From the NCBI GenBank assembly GCA_013398615.1, contig VZSR01001854.1:13101881-13165880 (forward strand): a stretch of DNA of 64,000 nt, given 5' to 3'. The position numbers and the translations under genes were made by a program. This DNA comes from Brachypodius melanocephalos. Taxonomy: Eukaryota > Chordata > Aves > Passeriformes > Pycnonotidae. Below, in pieces: positions 12,490-25,074 of the stretch; the stretch's first letter is position 1, and each line of letters begins with the position of its first letter. The notes below the pieces were generated by a model. It was not told the DNA's origin. It saw only the letters and a program-made list of their open reading frames with translations, and ran no database searches.

Positions 12490-14064
12490 TAATGTGAAAG
12501 TTTAGCTCTGTGGCCTACTGCAGTTAGGAATCCCTTACCAAAAACTGCAATGTTCAGTAAACAGACTTTAAAACTCTAGACTTGATTTTAGTTGCCTTTC
12601 TGTATTAATTAATAATAGTATGACTATATAATTCTATATAATCTGTTCTATGGCATATAAGCTATTTCTCCTTTATTGTTTATTCTCTTGACATACATGT
12701 GGACAAAATTGGACATTTTTTTATGTAAACATGGGCATACACTCTTAAACTGCATTTATTTCCAGGAAATAAATGAACTTCTGAGGTGTTTATTAACTGA
12801 AATTCCTGAAATACTGATTTCTAGTACCAAGTAACTTAGTGAAGTTGTTTTATTTTTCTTTAAAAACAAGTAAGAATATATTAGGCAAAGTATAGTCTTT
12901 TAATTTGATGTTTTCTTTTGTTTCTCAGGAACACTGTTTAAATATTTACTTCCCTCCTCTAAATATATATTACACATATCTACTGCTGGTAATGTTCATG
13001 CCCAAAGATCAGAGCTCCATCATCTTTATTAATTTCAACTGAGATGGATATTGCTGATTTTCTGCTGGTCTCCTGTTGCTGGGTTTCTGAGTACTGCCCT
13101 AAGCAGAACCCATAATGTGTTAGTTGCTATTGCATCTTAAGGAATTGACTTTATTTCTTCTCTTTGAGAGTTGTTAGCAATGCTGCTGGTGCTAGTGGGC
13201 CATTTTCTTTCAGGATAATAGTCCATTCACTTTGATTTCCTTTAACTGTTGTCTTATCAGCTCTTTTGATGGCGTCTCTTTTCTCCTCTTGTCCCTGGGG
13301 TACTCCAAAGCATTACCCTTCACTCTCTGTCCCACTAAGGATATTATTTCTGACAGTTCATCCATACACATCTGCTCTGTGCTGAGTTATGTATTTGCTA
13401 ACTGCATGCTGAGGGTGGCACCCTCAGTATTTCATCAGGGATGAGTCATCATCATTTTTAACTCAGTATGACCGAAAGTCAACATCTTAAGTTTATTTGA
13501 TTGCTTCTCTTCCTCTCCATCTCTGTTCTAGTTGACGACTAAATCTGAGGATCAGGTTTTGCTCCTTTTCATCAGATAACCATGACAGGTCCCTGTGCTG
13601 CTGCATTTTCATCTTCAGTATTACTGCAGTTCAACTCATTTTCATCGCCTTATTCCAAATTTCCCATTTAGGCTGACATATTATCATTCAATGAGTATCA
13701 TCACCTTTCTTCCTGCTTTTCCAAATGCACTCATCACCCAGCTCTTTATAAAATTTGGTCTCTGAGGCCCTGTTGATCTGATTCTCTCATTTTCTTCGTT
13801 TGCCTTCTAATGTTCTGTCATATCTTTATCTTCTTGGTTTCAAAGTCCTGTGTCACTCTGGTTTGATGCATTATTATTTTTTTTTCTCTGTGCTTATGGT
13901 GGATGTGGTATTTTTTGCCTTTATTTGGAAAGGTGAAAACTTCACTGAGTAAAGCATTTCACTCTAGGCTTGCCTTTGTGGCATGCTTCTGAGTGACAGC
14001 TTTTTGGTGGCTTCACTGAAATGTCAACAGACATGTCTACATTACACAAGTAGATATCTGGATT
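12490..14064. other. Unique stretch, no recognised element
   Basis: From about 13000 to 13850 the sequence is unusually pyrimidine-rich on the plus strand and looks less decayed than its surroundings, but I recognise neither a gene nor a repeat in it. A perfect 19-base inverted repeat (arms CTGAGGGTG and CACCCTCAG around one G) lies at 13409-13427. Confidence 0.4.
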
Positions 14065-14144
14065 ATCTCTATCTCTATCTCTATCTTTATCTCTATCTCT
14101 ATCATCATCTCTAGCTCTAGCTCTAGCTCTAGCTCTAGCATCTA

Positions 14145-14212
<68 letters not shown>
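14065..14212. repeat. Compound microsatellite (ATCTCT)n-(CTCTAG)n-(CTAT)n
   Basis: Three phases follow one another. An imperfect hexamer ATCTCT runs to about 14108, a cleaner hexamer CTCTAG or AGCTCT spans about 14109-14139, and a near-perfect tetramer CTAT continues to 14212 for about 15 units. Each phase differs from the next by one-base changes or loss of two bases, the pattern expected from slippage and point mutation of one ancestral array. The tetramer part is long enough to be length-variable. Confidence 0.95.
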
Positions 14213-14330
14213 CAGTGGTCAGGCATTGAAACACCTTTGAGATTAAATATTCTGTCACTCTGAGACTTGCTCATTTCAGAACAGGCCTGAAGTTGCTGAT
14301 CCCAGGCTGCTTTCTTTTATGTGTGTGAGT

Positions 14331-14665
14331 TCAGGCTGAGGACTTCAAGTACCTAGAGGGGGCCAACAAAAGAGCTGGTGAGGGACCGTCTACAGGGGAA
14401 TGTTGTGATAGAACAGGGGGTAATGGTTTTAAGCTGAAAGAAGGTAGCTTTAGATTAGATATTAGGAAGAAATTCTTTACTATAAGGGTGGTGAGGCACT
14501 GGGCCAAGTTTCCCAGAGAAGCTGGAGATGCATGATCCCTGGAGGTGGTCAAGACAAGGAGTTTTGAGCCTGGTTTAGGGGAATGCGTTCCAGCTCATGG
14601 CAGAGGAGCTGGAACTAGATGAGCTTTTAATGTCCCTTTCAATCCAAAACAATCTGTGATTCTAT
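14331..14665 (+). mobile_element. CR1 LINE 3' end, about 335 bp
   Basis: A clear avian CR1 3' region. It contains 'tagattagatattaggaaga' then 'aattcttt', 'agggtggtgaggcactgg', 'ggaactagatgagctttta' and 'tccctttcaatcc', and it ends in 'gtgattctat'. The copy is 5'-truncated and covers the end of the second open reading frame plus the 3' UTR. A minus-strand open frame over this interval is a shadow. It sits about 120 bases downstream of the compound microsatellite. This is a moderately diverged copy, younger than the amniote-age remnants. Confidence 0.92.
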
Positions 14666-17270
14666 CACTTACCTCTGTGTGTGTTTCTATCTATCAGGGT
14701 TCAGAAATGCTGCACGGACTTTATAAGAGATCACATGCCCAGGAAAAGTTACTGTACAAATCCTGAAGATCATAATTTTTTGACAAAATTGCAATAGTCT
14801 CACCTGTCAGCATTGGTCCTTTCCTTACGTGTGAGAGTCACTGACATCTCTGTTTGGGCCATCAGTCCTTGTCAGTAACATATCTTTTCTTCAGTGTTTT
14901 TTTCAACTTTTACTGTTTGTTCATACTGCCTACTTCTACCCTTCAAAGCGTGCCAGCTAATAAATATAGTATAGCAGGGTGTTTTTTTGGATACCCTATT
15001 TCAATACTGAAATAAAAAAAAAAAAAACATTCTGGCCACTTTTTAACTAGTTTCACACAGGTCAAGTAATTAAAAATTAAATCTTACAGCCAGCTATGCA
15101 AATTTATGATCCAAGGTCCTCTGTTACATGCATTGAGCTCACTGCAGGATCAGGATCCTCAGAATTTGAGGAGAATTTGATTTGTCTCTAATGCATAAGG
15201 AGTGTAACAAGTATTTCTCATTATCACCTTAGCATTCTGACTCATGCCATTCTTGAATTGTGGCTTAGAGAAAGGTGTGAGTTTGTATGTCAATGCTCTT
15301 ACACACTCTATTGACAGACGCTTTCCAAGGACTTTCCTCAGATTGGAATAATAATGCACTGAGCACCTTCACCAGGAGGACAAAGTTGACAGGTGTCAAG
15401 GAGAGACGGAGGCTGATGAGACATCTGCAAGTTGAATTATGTACCTGCAAGAAAACATGACTAGCTATATCACAGAAGAAAAATGTGAGATTTGATGAGG
15501 TGTAACTCATTTGTATTTCATACTCCTGGGAAGCAGCAGCAAGAAAAAAAAGATGTAGTTTCATCTCAGTGAGCAGGAGAATGGTGATACATTTACAACA
15601 ATAAACAAGACAAAATTAATAAAGACATTAAGAAAAAACCTATTAGAACTGAAGCTGTGGGCAGACACCTCCACGAAGATTTATAATCTGCAAAAGTGAT
15701 ATGAACTGTATATATAATTACTATTTCTGTCAGCAATTCACACTCTGTCTCTAAATTTCAAGGTGATTTCTAGCAAATAGATGAATTGTTCTTAAACGTC
15801 ATTTCAGTGAAAGGAAAGCTGTGTTTTAATACCTTTGACTTGTGTTATTGTGCATGGGTACTTTTTACCATTGTTTTGGTTTTGAATATATAATTTCTAG
15901 AGCAAAAAGTCTGTCTTTTGGATTTCACAGTGCATAACACAGTAGGATCTGATCCTGACTGAGCCTGGTATTGCATAGGGCAACATGAACATTAGCAAAG
16001 TATCAGTAGCCAAGGGCAATTAAGAGTCCTGTGCATCTTTCTGACGTCAAGGATCAGATACGCAGAATTTGACATTAGATTCAGTCTTCTAGCACACTAT
16101 TGAAATGAAAGTTGGAAAATTGATTTAAATTAATCTAGTTTTAGTGCCATTACCTTTCACCCTTCATCTTTTGGTGTAAGACTGAGGAGTAAAATGTGGA
16201 GAGAACGATAACAGTATGATTCTTGAAGTCTCCTGCTGCCGGAGGTAAGATGGTGTAAGACTCACAGTATCCTAAAGAAAAAGTCTGTTTTCTTCAGTGA
16301 TACTAATTTTTAGAAGATAAAGGCCTTGCACCCATTTGTTCACAGAGCCACTCCAGCTTTCTCTTTATCTTTCAAAATGAGTTCCCAGGAATAATCAACA
16401 ATGATCAGCTACTTGAAGAGCTAGGTCTCTGAGACATCTCAGATTTTTCCAGCCTTGCCCTCACTTTTCCACTGGAAAGGACAGTTAGACTCAAATTCAT
16501 TTGCTGAAACATTGAATGTTTTTATGCATTTTTATTAAGCAGTAAATATCTGAATAATGTTTCTCAAATACCACTAAATGGCTAAGTAGACATATATATG
16601 CATAGTTACAGAATAGTGCCCTACAGAGGGCTTGAGGAATGAGCATGAGTTGAGTTCTAGAAGTAACTTTCTCTCAAGAACCAATAACGTCCTGACTTCA
16701 GATTCATCTGACAACATCTATTACTTTATCTGAGGTGTGAGCTGAGTAGTTTACACTTTTTTTTATACTACGCATATTGAATTATGTCAGACCAGCACAA
16801 CCTTTTAGAGTCATGGATTTATTTACTTAAGGTCGACAAGCTTTTTTGTTAGCATTCATTGTAAATCATCTCAGGAGCCTCTAGCCTGTAGCAATTATTT
16901 AAAGTTTGAGATGAAGTCAAAACCTGTCATTTTTATTCCCGGTATTTATTAATTTTCTCCTTCACTTTTACATCCTCTTGCTTTTTTAATGATGTTAGAT
17001 GAACCATTCAACTGAGCCTTCATTTTACTTTCAATCTGCTTTTTTTTTTCCTCTGGTCCAGGAGGTTTGTACAGCCAATATATCAGTTTTAATTTTGTCC
17101 TTTAAAGTGCTCAATAACAAGTAACTTCCATGGTGATCAAACAAAGCAGTACACAGCTGCACGACAGACTGTCACTCTCTTATGGTGGGGAGCAGAAAAA
17201 CCCAGCTGCTCTCCAAGAGGTGGTGACCCAAAATGCTATGAGGACAGGACAGGGACCTTGATAGCTGAGG
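14666..17270. other. Unique AT-rich non-coding stretch
   Basis: No repeat family or exon was recognised. A 12-base poly(A) lies near 15016-15027. Open frames on the minus strand at 15159-15564 are short and overlap each other, as expected by chance. Confidence 0.5.
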
Positions 17271-17545
17271 CCCAGCCTCACCACCCCAGACAGGCAGGAC
17301 CGACCTGAGAAAGGCCATCAAGGATCCAGATCATTGGGTGAGACCATTGGGAAAAGGCAAGTCCAGGATTAAGCTGTGAACAGAACTCAGGATCAGGTCC
17401 AGTGATGGTGACCATGGCCCAGTGATCATCATGTGAGCACACAGTGATGAGGGAGGTCTGAGGTGAATCTGAGAAATCTGTCCCAGGGACCAGGATCTGG
17501 ACCAATGGGATACATGGCCAGTCACAAACAGAACTGAACTGAAAT
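17271..17545. repeat. GC-richer, imperfectly repetitive segment
   Basis: This segment has distinctly higher GC and more G than its flanks. It is built from recurring short motifs: 'ccagtgat' or 'acagtgat' recurs at about 17399, 17421 and 17440, spaced roughly 20 bases, and 'ggatc' and 'gatca' words recur through it. It may be a decayed minisatellite or part of an LTR or other dispersed element. It shares words such as 'ccagtcacaa' with the flank of the solo LTR near 45.98 kb. I cannot assign a family. Confidence 0.35.
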
Positions 17546-19034
17546 ATTTCATCATAAAGAGGAGAACCCTCTAACAGCTAGCTGAAGATTATTTGTGTTT
17601 TTAAATTTAACTGCCAGCCCTGATGAACGAGGATAATATTTATTTCAGCACGGGGCTGGAAAGAGAACTCAGATTGCTAGAAAATCCAAAGGATGTCTGA
17701 AATTTGTCCATTTGTCAAATTTTTTAAAATTTGCAAGTACAGGTTGTGTTGCTGTGCATTTGTTGCACACTAGGATGGAAGAGAGAGGGAAACAGGATCA
17801 CTAAAAAGCAGTGTTCTAAGCAGAACCCCTGCTGCAGACACTTTCACAGATGTTTATGCTGAGATTGAAACTTGTCTGTGCCAGTACAGGGAGAGAGAGA
17901 GAGAGAAACAGTGCAGGTTCTTTCTTGAGCTCAATGATAGAGGCCTGGAAACAACCTAATAAAACAGAGGGTTTAGTAAGATTCCAATAAAATGGTAAGG
18001 TAAAAAAAAGGAATACAGATAACAACTAAATCTGACATCACTCTAGATGCTGGGGACCCCATTTTTGTCCAGCATTGGATGCACAGATCTTATCTCTGGA
18101 GGGTTTCTTCTGGTGAATGAGTGCAGTGAACTAGGAAATAGACATGGAATTACCACTGCACTGCATCCCTGTGGGTGTGGGGTGATGTTTAGAGAAGGAA
18201 GTGGTAGGACTGGGCAGAGGGAAATGAGATCTAAGTAGTATCTAGATCTTGCTTCCAGCATCCGTGGGAATCCTACAGTGTGGGTGAAAGATGTCAAGGA
18301 ACTCCCAAGCCCAGCTGGCAAGTTTGTAGACACATTTGCACTCAAATAAATTGGGAGCCAAATGTAAATGGAGAAGATATATGACTTTTCTGTCACAAAA
18401 AAAATTATGGAAAAAAGTGCCATTGAATTGTTGATTTGTTTAAGGCATTCAAATGTTTGACACTTTTATCAGTGTAATAATGACCTACTTTATAATAATA
18501 CATAGATGTTTGTCTTTAAAATATACACCTGCATATTAAAGTGGTTTATGGTGTTAATGGGGAGCGACTGAACTTCTAGTTCCATATGAAGGTAGATAAG
18601 AACAAGATGATGATGATGGTGATAATAATAACAAAACTTTAACAACATTCCAATATTCTCTGTATTTTTTTCATTTGTGGTCTCACGTTTTGTAAACATT
18701 TTCTTTTCAGTCTGTTAGTAAACTGCTTTATAAATCACTACAGAGGGTTCTCACCAGAGGAAAGGAAGGTAATTGACCTTGATGCTGTACAACCATAGCA
18801 ATGTCAACATTATGCAGTAGTCACATTTTGATTTTTTTGTCCCCCTTTTCCCTTATAATATATTATTTTCCTTGATTAAAGAGACAGTGTGATACAAGAA
18901 GTGACTACCCTAGAAGAGTGCAATTTACAGTTCAGCAGCATCTGGGAAATGCCTTATACTTCCTTCTTACTTTAGAGCAATTGCCCATTGGTGATTAAGC
19001 ACTGATCTCCTCTCTGTGGTGACCAGTTATAGGA
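17546..19034. other. Unique AT-rich stretch with a short GA repeat
   Basis: A pure (GA)n run of about 9 units lies at 17889-17907. Small GAT/AAT-type runs occur near 18605-18635. The overlapping minus-strand frames (largest 126 codons, 18043-18423) show no recognisable domain. Confidence 0.5.
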
Positions 19035-19175
19035 CCTGAGGAAACCTCATAAAGCTTTGTCAGGGGAAGTTTAGGTTGGATATTAGGAAAAACTTTCCAC
19101 CCAGAGGGTGGTTAAGCGCTATAGGGGAATGGGCTCCCCTTGATGCATCATGGTTTGTTCAATGGTGTTCTGAAT
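19035..19175 (+). mobile_element. CR1 LINE fragment without its 3' tail
   Basis: The core matches a CR1 segment just upstream of the 3' UTR: 'ggttggatattaggaaaaac', then 'cccagagggtggtt' and a 'gggaatgggctcccc' block. The ending ATTCT tail expected a few hundred bases later is missing, so the copy is truncated at both ends or has decayed beyond recognition. Orientation is plus. Boundaries are uncertain by about 30 bases. Confidence 0.75.
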
Positions 19176-21059
19176 TGTGGTACAGTGTCCCTAGTGAAGG
19201 GGATACTAATGCTTTCAAGGGCAAACAAGCCCTGTCTGTGACTTGCTGTAGATGACACTATGAGAAAAATATAAAAGGAGTACCCTTTTCAAATTCAACA
19301 TCCATCTTGTAAGTATGTTTAAATGGTTCTTAATTCAAGAGGTAGTCACAATATGCAAAGAAGTAAGGTCTTATTAAGCTTAACCAAATATATAAAAATT
19401 AATTGTAACCACTTTGTGCATACTAAACAGTTTCTTATGTGACTGTAGCTTGTAAAAAAATGATGAATGTTCATAATGTGTTTCTGTTCATTTGCCTTGA
19501 TTCCAGTGAGCATGTGAAAGCCATAATTCAGCATACATTAAACTAACTCAGCAAAAAAATCTGATTTCTTGAGCTGGCAAATGCAGCCTCCTTCAAATTA
19601 TTAATCTTTTTCCTTAGTAGAAAAAACATCAAGCATAGTATACAAGGAGGTATGGCAAAGGTCAGTTAAAAAAGAGAATAAGACAGGAAACTTCGATTAC
19701 TCATTTGAGACAACACAAGTAGCACCTTTAGCTGCAATAAAATATTTTAATGTTAAAAAAACCCTCATAAAAATGCAAATTTGAAAAGAAAAGACAAATT
19801 AATTGTCCTCATATGTTTTACATAGTTGGGTGGACTAACAAAAGTAATTGGAGAGTTGTAATTAATGTCATATCATTAAAAATTGTTGTGGTGAATGCCC
19901 CGAAAATGGAGTAAATGGCAAAGTTTTCTCTAGCATTTTTCTGCTATCTGTCCATGGCAGAGAATTTTCTCAGGTGTTGCTCATACAGCAGCATTCCAGT
20001 TTCTAGAGCTTTTTTTTGGTGAGGTTTTATTCTGCTGAAGTGGATTTGTTCCCTAGGTATTTTGTATGTGTTTTACTTGAAAAATGCTTGCATGATGTGA
20101 AAAACAGATGGAAGTATCACTTCGATGTGAGGAGCCCAGTTTCCATAGGGAAATAGGTATTCAGTTAATGGTCTCTGAAATTTTGGGGAGTTATATGCAT
20201 ATTTTGAAATACATAAAGGAAAACAAAAAATGCCTAAAGTTTGTTAAAAACATATCTAATTGAATATTAGGGTTTAACTGGAAATTCTACCCAAAGATTT
20301 GCTCCCATTTTTGTTCTCCACTTTGAAGCAGAACTTGTGATGATAATTGTATTTTCTTTGCAAATAAGACTAAAATGCTATCTTTGTTCTCTTAAGGGGG
20401 AGACGGTATTTGTTTGTTTTGGGGTTTTTTTTTAAAGTAGTGACCAAGACCTTCAAAGCAACACCACACAAGTCTAATTTTTATAAGCTCTCCTGGGATT
20501 TTTTTTTTTTAAATTTGGTAAATTAAAGAAAACTATTTCATTTCAGGTAAAAGACACTATTTCCCTAATATCAAAATATTTTCCTACCACTTCCCAGTGG
20601 ATTATCAAAACTCAAAACATAATATTAATTTCACACAGAGAAGAAGCAAGTTTTGCTTTTATGAAGCATCAGGAAATGTATAAGAATTTATTCAAGCTTC
20701 TTTCATTTTTTTTTCTATCCTCTGCTTATATTTCTATTCAAAGAATGTTACCAAGTGTTTTGCTTCCTAGTGCATAGCTGTGTACTCTTTGCTTTCATCT
20801 ATTTGGATTCTGTAGTTTGTTGGACTGAGTTCTGTCCCAGGCAGAAACAGCCAACAGGACTCTTTCCTAAGGTTTATGGTCTTTCTGAGTTTTTGTTTAT
20901 TTGTTTAAACATGAGTGTACTTGTGCAGCTCAATGCAACAGAATCAGTTTCAGACCACACAGAGATGTGAATCAGGCAGGATCTTAAGATGTGCAAGAAA
21001 TACTTCCACTGACACCCTTGGGGCTTAGAGTCTTGAAGCAGATCTGACCCAATGACAGG
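19176..21059. other. Unique AT-rich non-coding stretch
   Basis: Several T-rich or A-rich runs (for example near 20425 and 20500) and possible homeodomain-type motifs around 19840-19880 are visible. No repeat family, exon or RNA gene was recognised. Confidence 0.5.
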
Positions 21060-21215
21060 GGTGACAGTGTTCACGGGCAAGAGCTTTGTTTGTGCAAACA
21101 GCACGCAATCGACCGCAGCGATGACACGAATGCATTACCTTCATCTGTTCAGTCACCCAAAGTGACACAAATTGGCACCAGACAAGGGTTCTGAGATGCT
21201 CATAAAGCCGCATAC
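21060..21215. other. Local CpG cluster of unknown origin
   Basis: Five CpG dinucleotides fall within 27 bases (21102-21128), with others at about 21073 and 21209. The surrounding window is CpG-depleted. One plus-strand frame is open for about 43 codons across it (21037-21165) and a minus-strand frame of 62 codons also crosses it, but neither shows a domain. It could be a methylation-free regulatory spot, a recent insertion or a piece of an unrecognised element. Confidence 0.4.
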
Positions 21216-23647
21216 AATGGACTAATGTGACTCATATCTACTGCCACTCAGAGATATGAGACTATCAAGACAGAATTATAAGTGGGAAGCTGAAAATACA
21301 GGACAGTGAGGAGGAGAACAATTGCATTTTTGCAATGAACAGAAGGACTACAAGGAGGAAAGAAAGACTTTGTACACCAGATTTTGGACAATGTGAGTCA
21401 TGACCTTCACAGAAACATGAAGACACCCAGAATTATGCTTGAACAAGGCAAAGGTAGGCTAGAAATCTACCCTTGACTTTAACCCTCTTGCCCCATTTCC
21501 TGTAGAAGCTGGTTCTACATAACATGCTGGTCCTTGGAAGCTTTGTGCTTTCCTTGGGAGTCCCTGCAGCAATGTGTCTCCCTTGGGATGTTCTCAATAG
21601 CTGTGTGGTCAAATTCTTGAAGAGAACTTAAAGGAAGATTATAATGATCAATCTACACCTTCCTCCCCTCCCCAGTACAGCAGCTGGCAACATCCCTCAG
21701 CTTCCAACAGGAGAGCTTCTAGCAAATAAGAACGGTAGCTATAATTGCTTGATTGTAGCACAATAGATTTGCTGCTGGAGAGCCAGAGAATAGAAACAGG
21801 AGGAAAGGAGGCATTTAGGTGCCCAATCCCTGCAAAGCCCTTTGTGAGCAAAGATCAATTAGGCTAAACATGAACATGCTCATCATCCTGAGATGTCAAA
21901 GACGTCTTTGCTGGCCAGACAGAGGGGAAGAGTTTCCTTGCTGCAAATTAGTTGCTGACAGGTTGCTGCTTAAGACCAGTTCCAGCCAAAACTAGTTACT
22001 CTGAAAACTCCATTTGATGATATGATAGTTCCCAGTGAGATCCCAACTAGAATGAACATCCTGATTAGTCTTGTTTGGTTTCTATTTCTTTTGGATTTTG
22101 TATCTTGCCGTGGTGATTTCAGCCTTGAAATGTTGAGATACTGCTGATTCTCTCTCAACAATCCAGACTGCTCAACATTGCTGTACTTTTGAGAATCCAC
22201 TGCAGACTGTAAGAGCAGATTTCTACCTACCTGTTAAATACACCAAACAAATCATTAAAAACTGCATTTCTTCTGTGGAGGTTGTTGCACAAGACACTGA
22301 CAATACCCTTTTGAGTCTGATGTAATAATTTTAGACAAGTTGCCATTCAGCAGATTCGGTATTCAGTGAGTTAGCCAGGTTCAGACTTCCTTGTAAAATG
22401 TTAACATTCCTGTGGCATCTAAAGGTGCACACTAAAAAGCAACTATATTGCAATCTGCTATTTCACTTTTAAGTTTTGTATGTATGCATGCTAGTTGACT
22501 GATTTATACAGTTTAGCTTATTGTGTTTAGGATGTTTTTTAGCTATCTGTCCCAATTCAAATAACCCCCCTCCACATATTTACTGAAGCAAAAATAGAAT
22601 CCACCTCAAGAAGGTGGTTGTTCTTTTTTTAACTGAACCTCTGGTATGTGGATTACATCTATTTCCATAGTCACATATTCAGAGAAAAAGACATTTCAGC
22701 ATTCCTTGGGCTGAGATTCTGATACTATTTTTGTGTGTGATATTCTTCCATAGACAGTTTTTATCTGTTTTCCAGTGTATATTTCCTATTTGATTTTATT
22801 ATTTTATTTGAGAAACAAATAAAAAATATTGCAAGATGAGGAAAAAAACTCTTTTAAAATAAAGTCATATGTTTTGGTAATAACTCTGTAACACATTCAG
22901 GTAAATTGGAATGTGAAGTTCTTCAAAAATATTCCTAATGTTTTATAAGTCTGATATACTTTGTAGGCTTGGAGACACTTGGTTTTGTCATTGTATTCCA
23001 GTTTATATATAATACATATATATATCATACAGCTACGTGTTACATGAATATATTGAACAGAATCACAGGAATGTGATCTGCCAGTACCTCCAGTCCACCT
23101 TCTCTTGGTGAAGAAATTTTTACCATTCTTTCAGATTGTTTCATTGTCAGCAGTTCTAAAATGTAAAAATATAAATTTTGAGGGTTCTTTTTCCTCAGTT
23201 ATCCTAGAACTTTCTTCTTCAGCTTCTCATTGCTTCGTTTATAGCTTTCAAACCAGAGCCACCTCCAGTGGTCAAACCTTTCCTGTCTTGCCTGTTTGTA
23301 CCAGTCTCGGCTGTCATGAAATTCATTCCTAGCACACAGCAAATTTTACATATAGGCTCAGATTGCCTCTCTTTGCTCAGAGTATCCCTTTGAACCATTT
23401 GAGTCTGGAATGGCAACCTGGCACAATTTGGTGCAGCTTTCAAGGGCACTAGAACTGCCCATGACTGAGTTAGGTGACAATGAGGGCTCCTTGATGGTCC
23501 CTGCCATGACAGAGAGAGCAGCTATCCTGGAGTGCAATATCTATCTTTATTCAGAGGATGTATTGGAAAGGAGCTATCCAGGTAGAAAAATTTTAATTAC
23601 TCTATATATCTTTTAAGATAACAAGCATCATAATTAAGACTATCTGA
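21216..23647. other. Unique AT-rich non-coding stretch
   Basis: A TA-rich run lies near 23004-23030. No repeat family or gene was recognised. Short open frames around 23105-23616 lie on both strands and overlap one another. Confidence 0.5.
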
Positions 23648-23793
23648 ACAAATCACAGAAACAAATCACAGAATAGCCTGTGGGACCCAGAAGGATCATC
23701 GTGTCCAGCTCTTAAGTGAATGGTCCATACAGGGATTGAACGCACAACCCTGGGGTTTTCTGGCACCATGCTCTGACCAACAGAGCTAAAATG
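23648..23793 (-). mobile_element. tRNA-Ile-derived SINE with CR1-like tail (TguSINE1 type)
   Basis: On the minus strand the element starts with a tRNA-like head. It has an A box 'tagctctgttgg' near the start, then 'tcagagcatggtgc', a decayed anticodon arm, and a B box 'cgttcaatccc' followed by 'tgtatggacca', the acceptor end of tRNA-Ile. The body then passes into a CR1 3' tail: 'gatgatccttctgggtccca' and 'tattctgtgatt'. The tail ends in two tandem 12-13-base units at 23648-23673. A tRNA-Ile head on a CR1 tail is the known structure of the passerine SINE TguSINE1, which is moved by CR1 machinery. The first few tRNA bases are degraded. It is not a functional tRNA gene: the anticodon loop and acceptor stem are mutated. 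Confidence 0.85.
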
Positions 23794-25074
23794 GAAGTTT
23801 GTTATCTTGGAGAGCAATGTCATTGAAACAATTTAAGGAGAACAACTGATTGATTTGAATAACAAACAAAAAGGACTTTGATGTGAATGACAGACATGAT
23901 CTGGATTCTTGTCATGCACATCTTGCCAGCAGCTGAGGATAGCGAGCATGTTATTGAGAATTATGTTAATACTGTGATTCAACTATTGGAATTATTCCAG
24001 CTGTATACTCTGATTATTTGTACTTGTGTTGTGATTCGAGTATGTTGCTGTATCACCTTGCAAAATCAAATTTCCATGCAATGTCAAAAGAGATTCAAAT
24101 CAGTAAACTTGATGTTAAACTTTAAATCCTCAGTGTGTGGAATAGCTAATACAAACTGGACAGAATATTGAACTCTGATGCTAATACAGGTTTTTCAGTT
24201 CCTCATCACAGACTTTGCTTTGTTGTTGATATCTGTGTCCTGTATGTGTCCTCTCATTGTGCAGTTTTTAAGCCTCTTGAATGTGGAAATTTCCACAGGT
24301 GAATGTACTTCATTAATGACTCACAGCAATTCTTCTCATCTTTTCAGTGTTTTCCTCCAAAAATCATCACTCACTGAGCCAGGAAAACAGATGCATATAA
24401 CAAGGATACATTGATATAACAGATTTTTTGCAAATTTTGTGGATAAATAATACATAACTTTTCCATATGTTTGTATTTGAAGCACCTATGATTCCAGAAT
24501 ATGAACACCAGCACAGAAGTGTACAAATGAGTCTGCTATCCATGTTGCAGGAAGATTGCTGAAAAAATAACAAAAATTAGAAGAGATAAACAAGCAGTAT
24601 TTGTGTGTTAGCAGAAATAACTTACAACAAATGGCTTAGCTCAGGCTTTTTATCCTTTCCAGATTTGAGTTACTTGGTTGTATTGTACAAATACTTGAAC
24701 AGGCAGAAAATACTAGTTCCCAAGATGATTTTTAACCTCACGGAGAATTGTATAGTAAAAACCTTAAGGCAAAGAAATTCAAATTAGAATTATTCCATAA
24801 ATAAGTTTAACTGTGCACATGGTCATCCAAAGGCACAAATTCTGAGGGCAGTGGTTCACTCTCAGTCTTTTGAATTCCTTGAACTGAACTCAGACACTCA
24901 CCTAGAAAATGTATTTTGGGCAAAGAAAGTTCATTGCACTCAAGAGGGTGTTATCTGAAGGAAATGTAAGGGACTGTTATTACTGGACACCAAACTAGGT
25001 AACTCAATGATCTCCACGCTCTGTGAATCTTTTTTTTATGTGATAAAGAGATGCATAAACCCATCCTAGGAAAA
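23794..25074. other. Unique AT-rich non-coding stretch
   Basis: No repeat or exon was recognised. A plus-strand frame at 23887-24171 (94 codons) and others following it are hydrophobic by base composition and unsupported. Confidence 0.5.

Noticed and set aside
14065..14212. CRISPR-like array
   Set aside because: Period is 4-6 bases with no spacers; it is a microsatellite in a vertebrate genome.
23720..23793. Possible functional tRNA gene
   Set aside because: The anticodon arm and acceptor stem are mutated and the sequence runs straight into a CR1 tail, so it is the head of a SINE.
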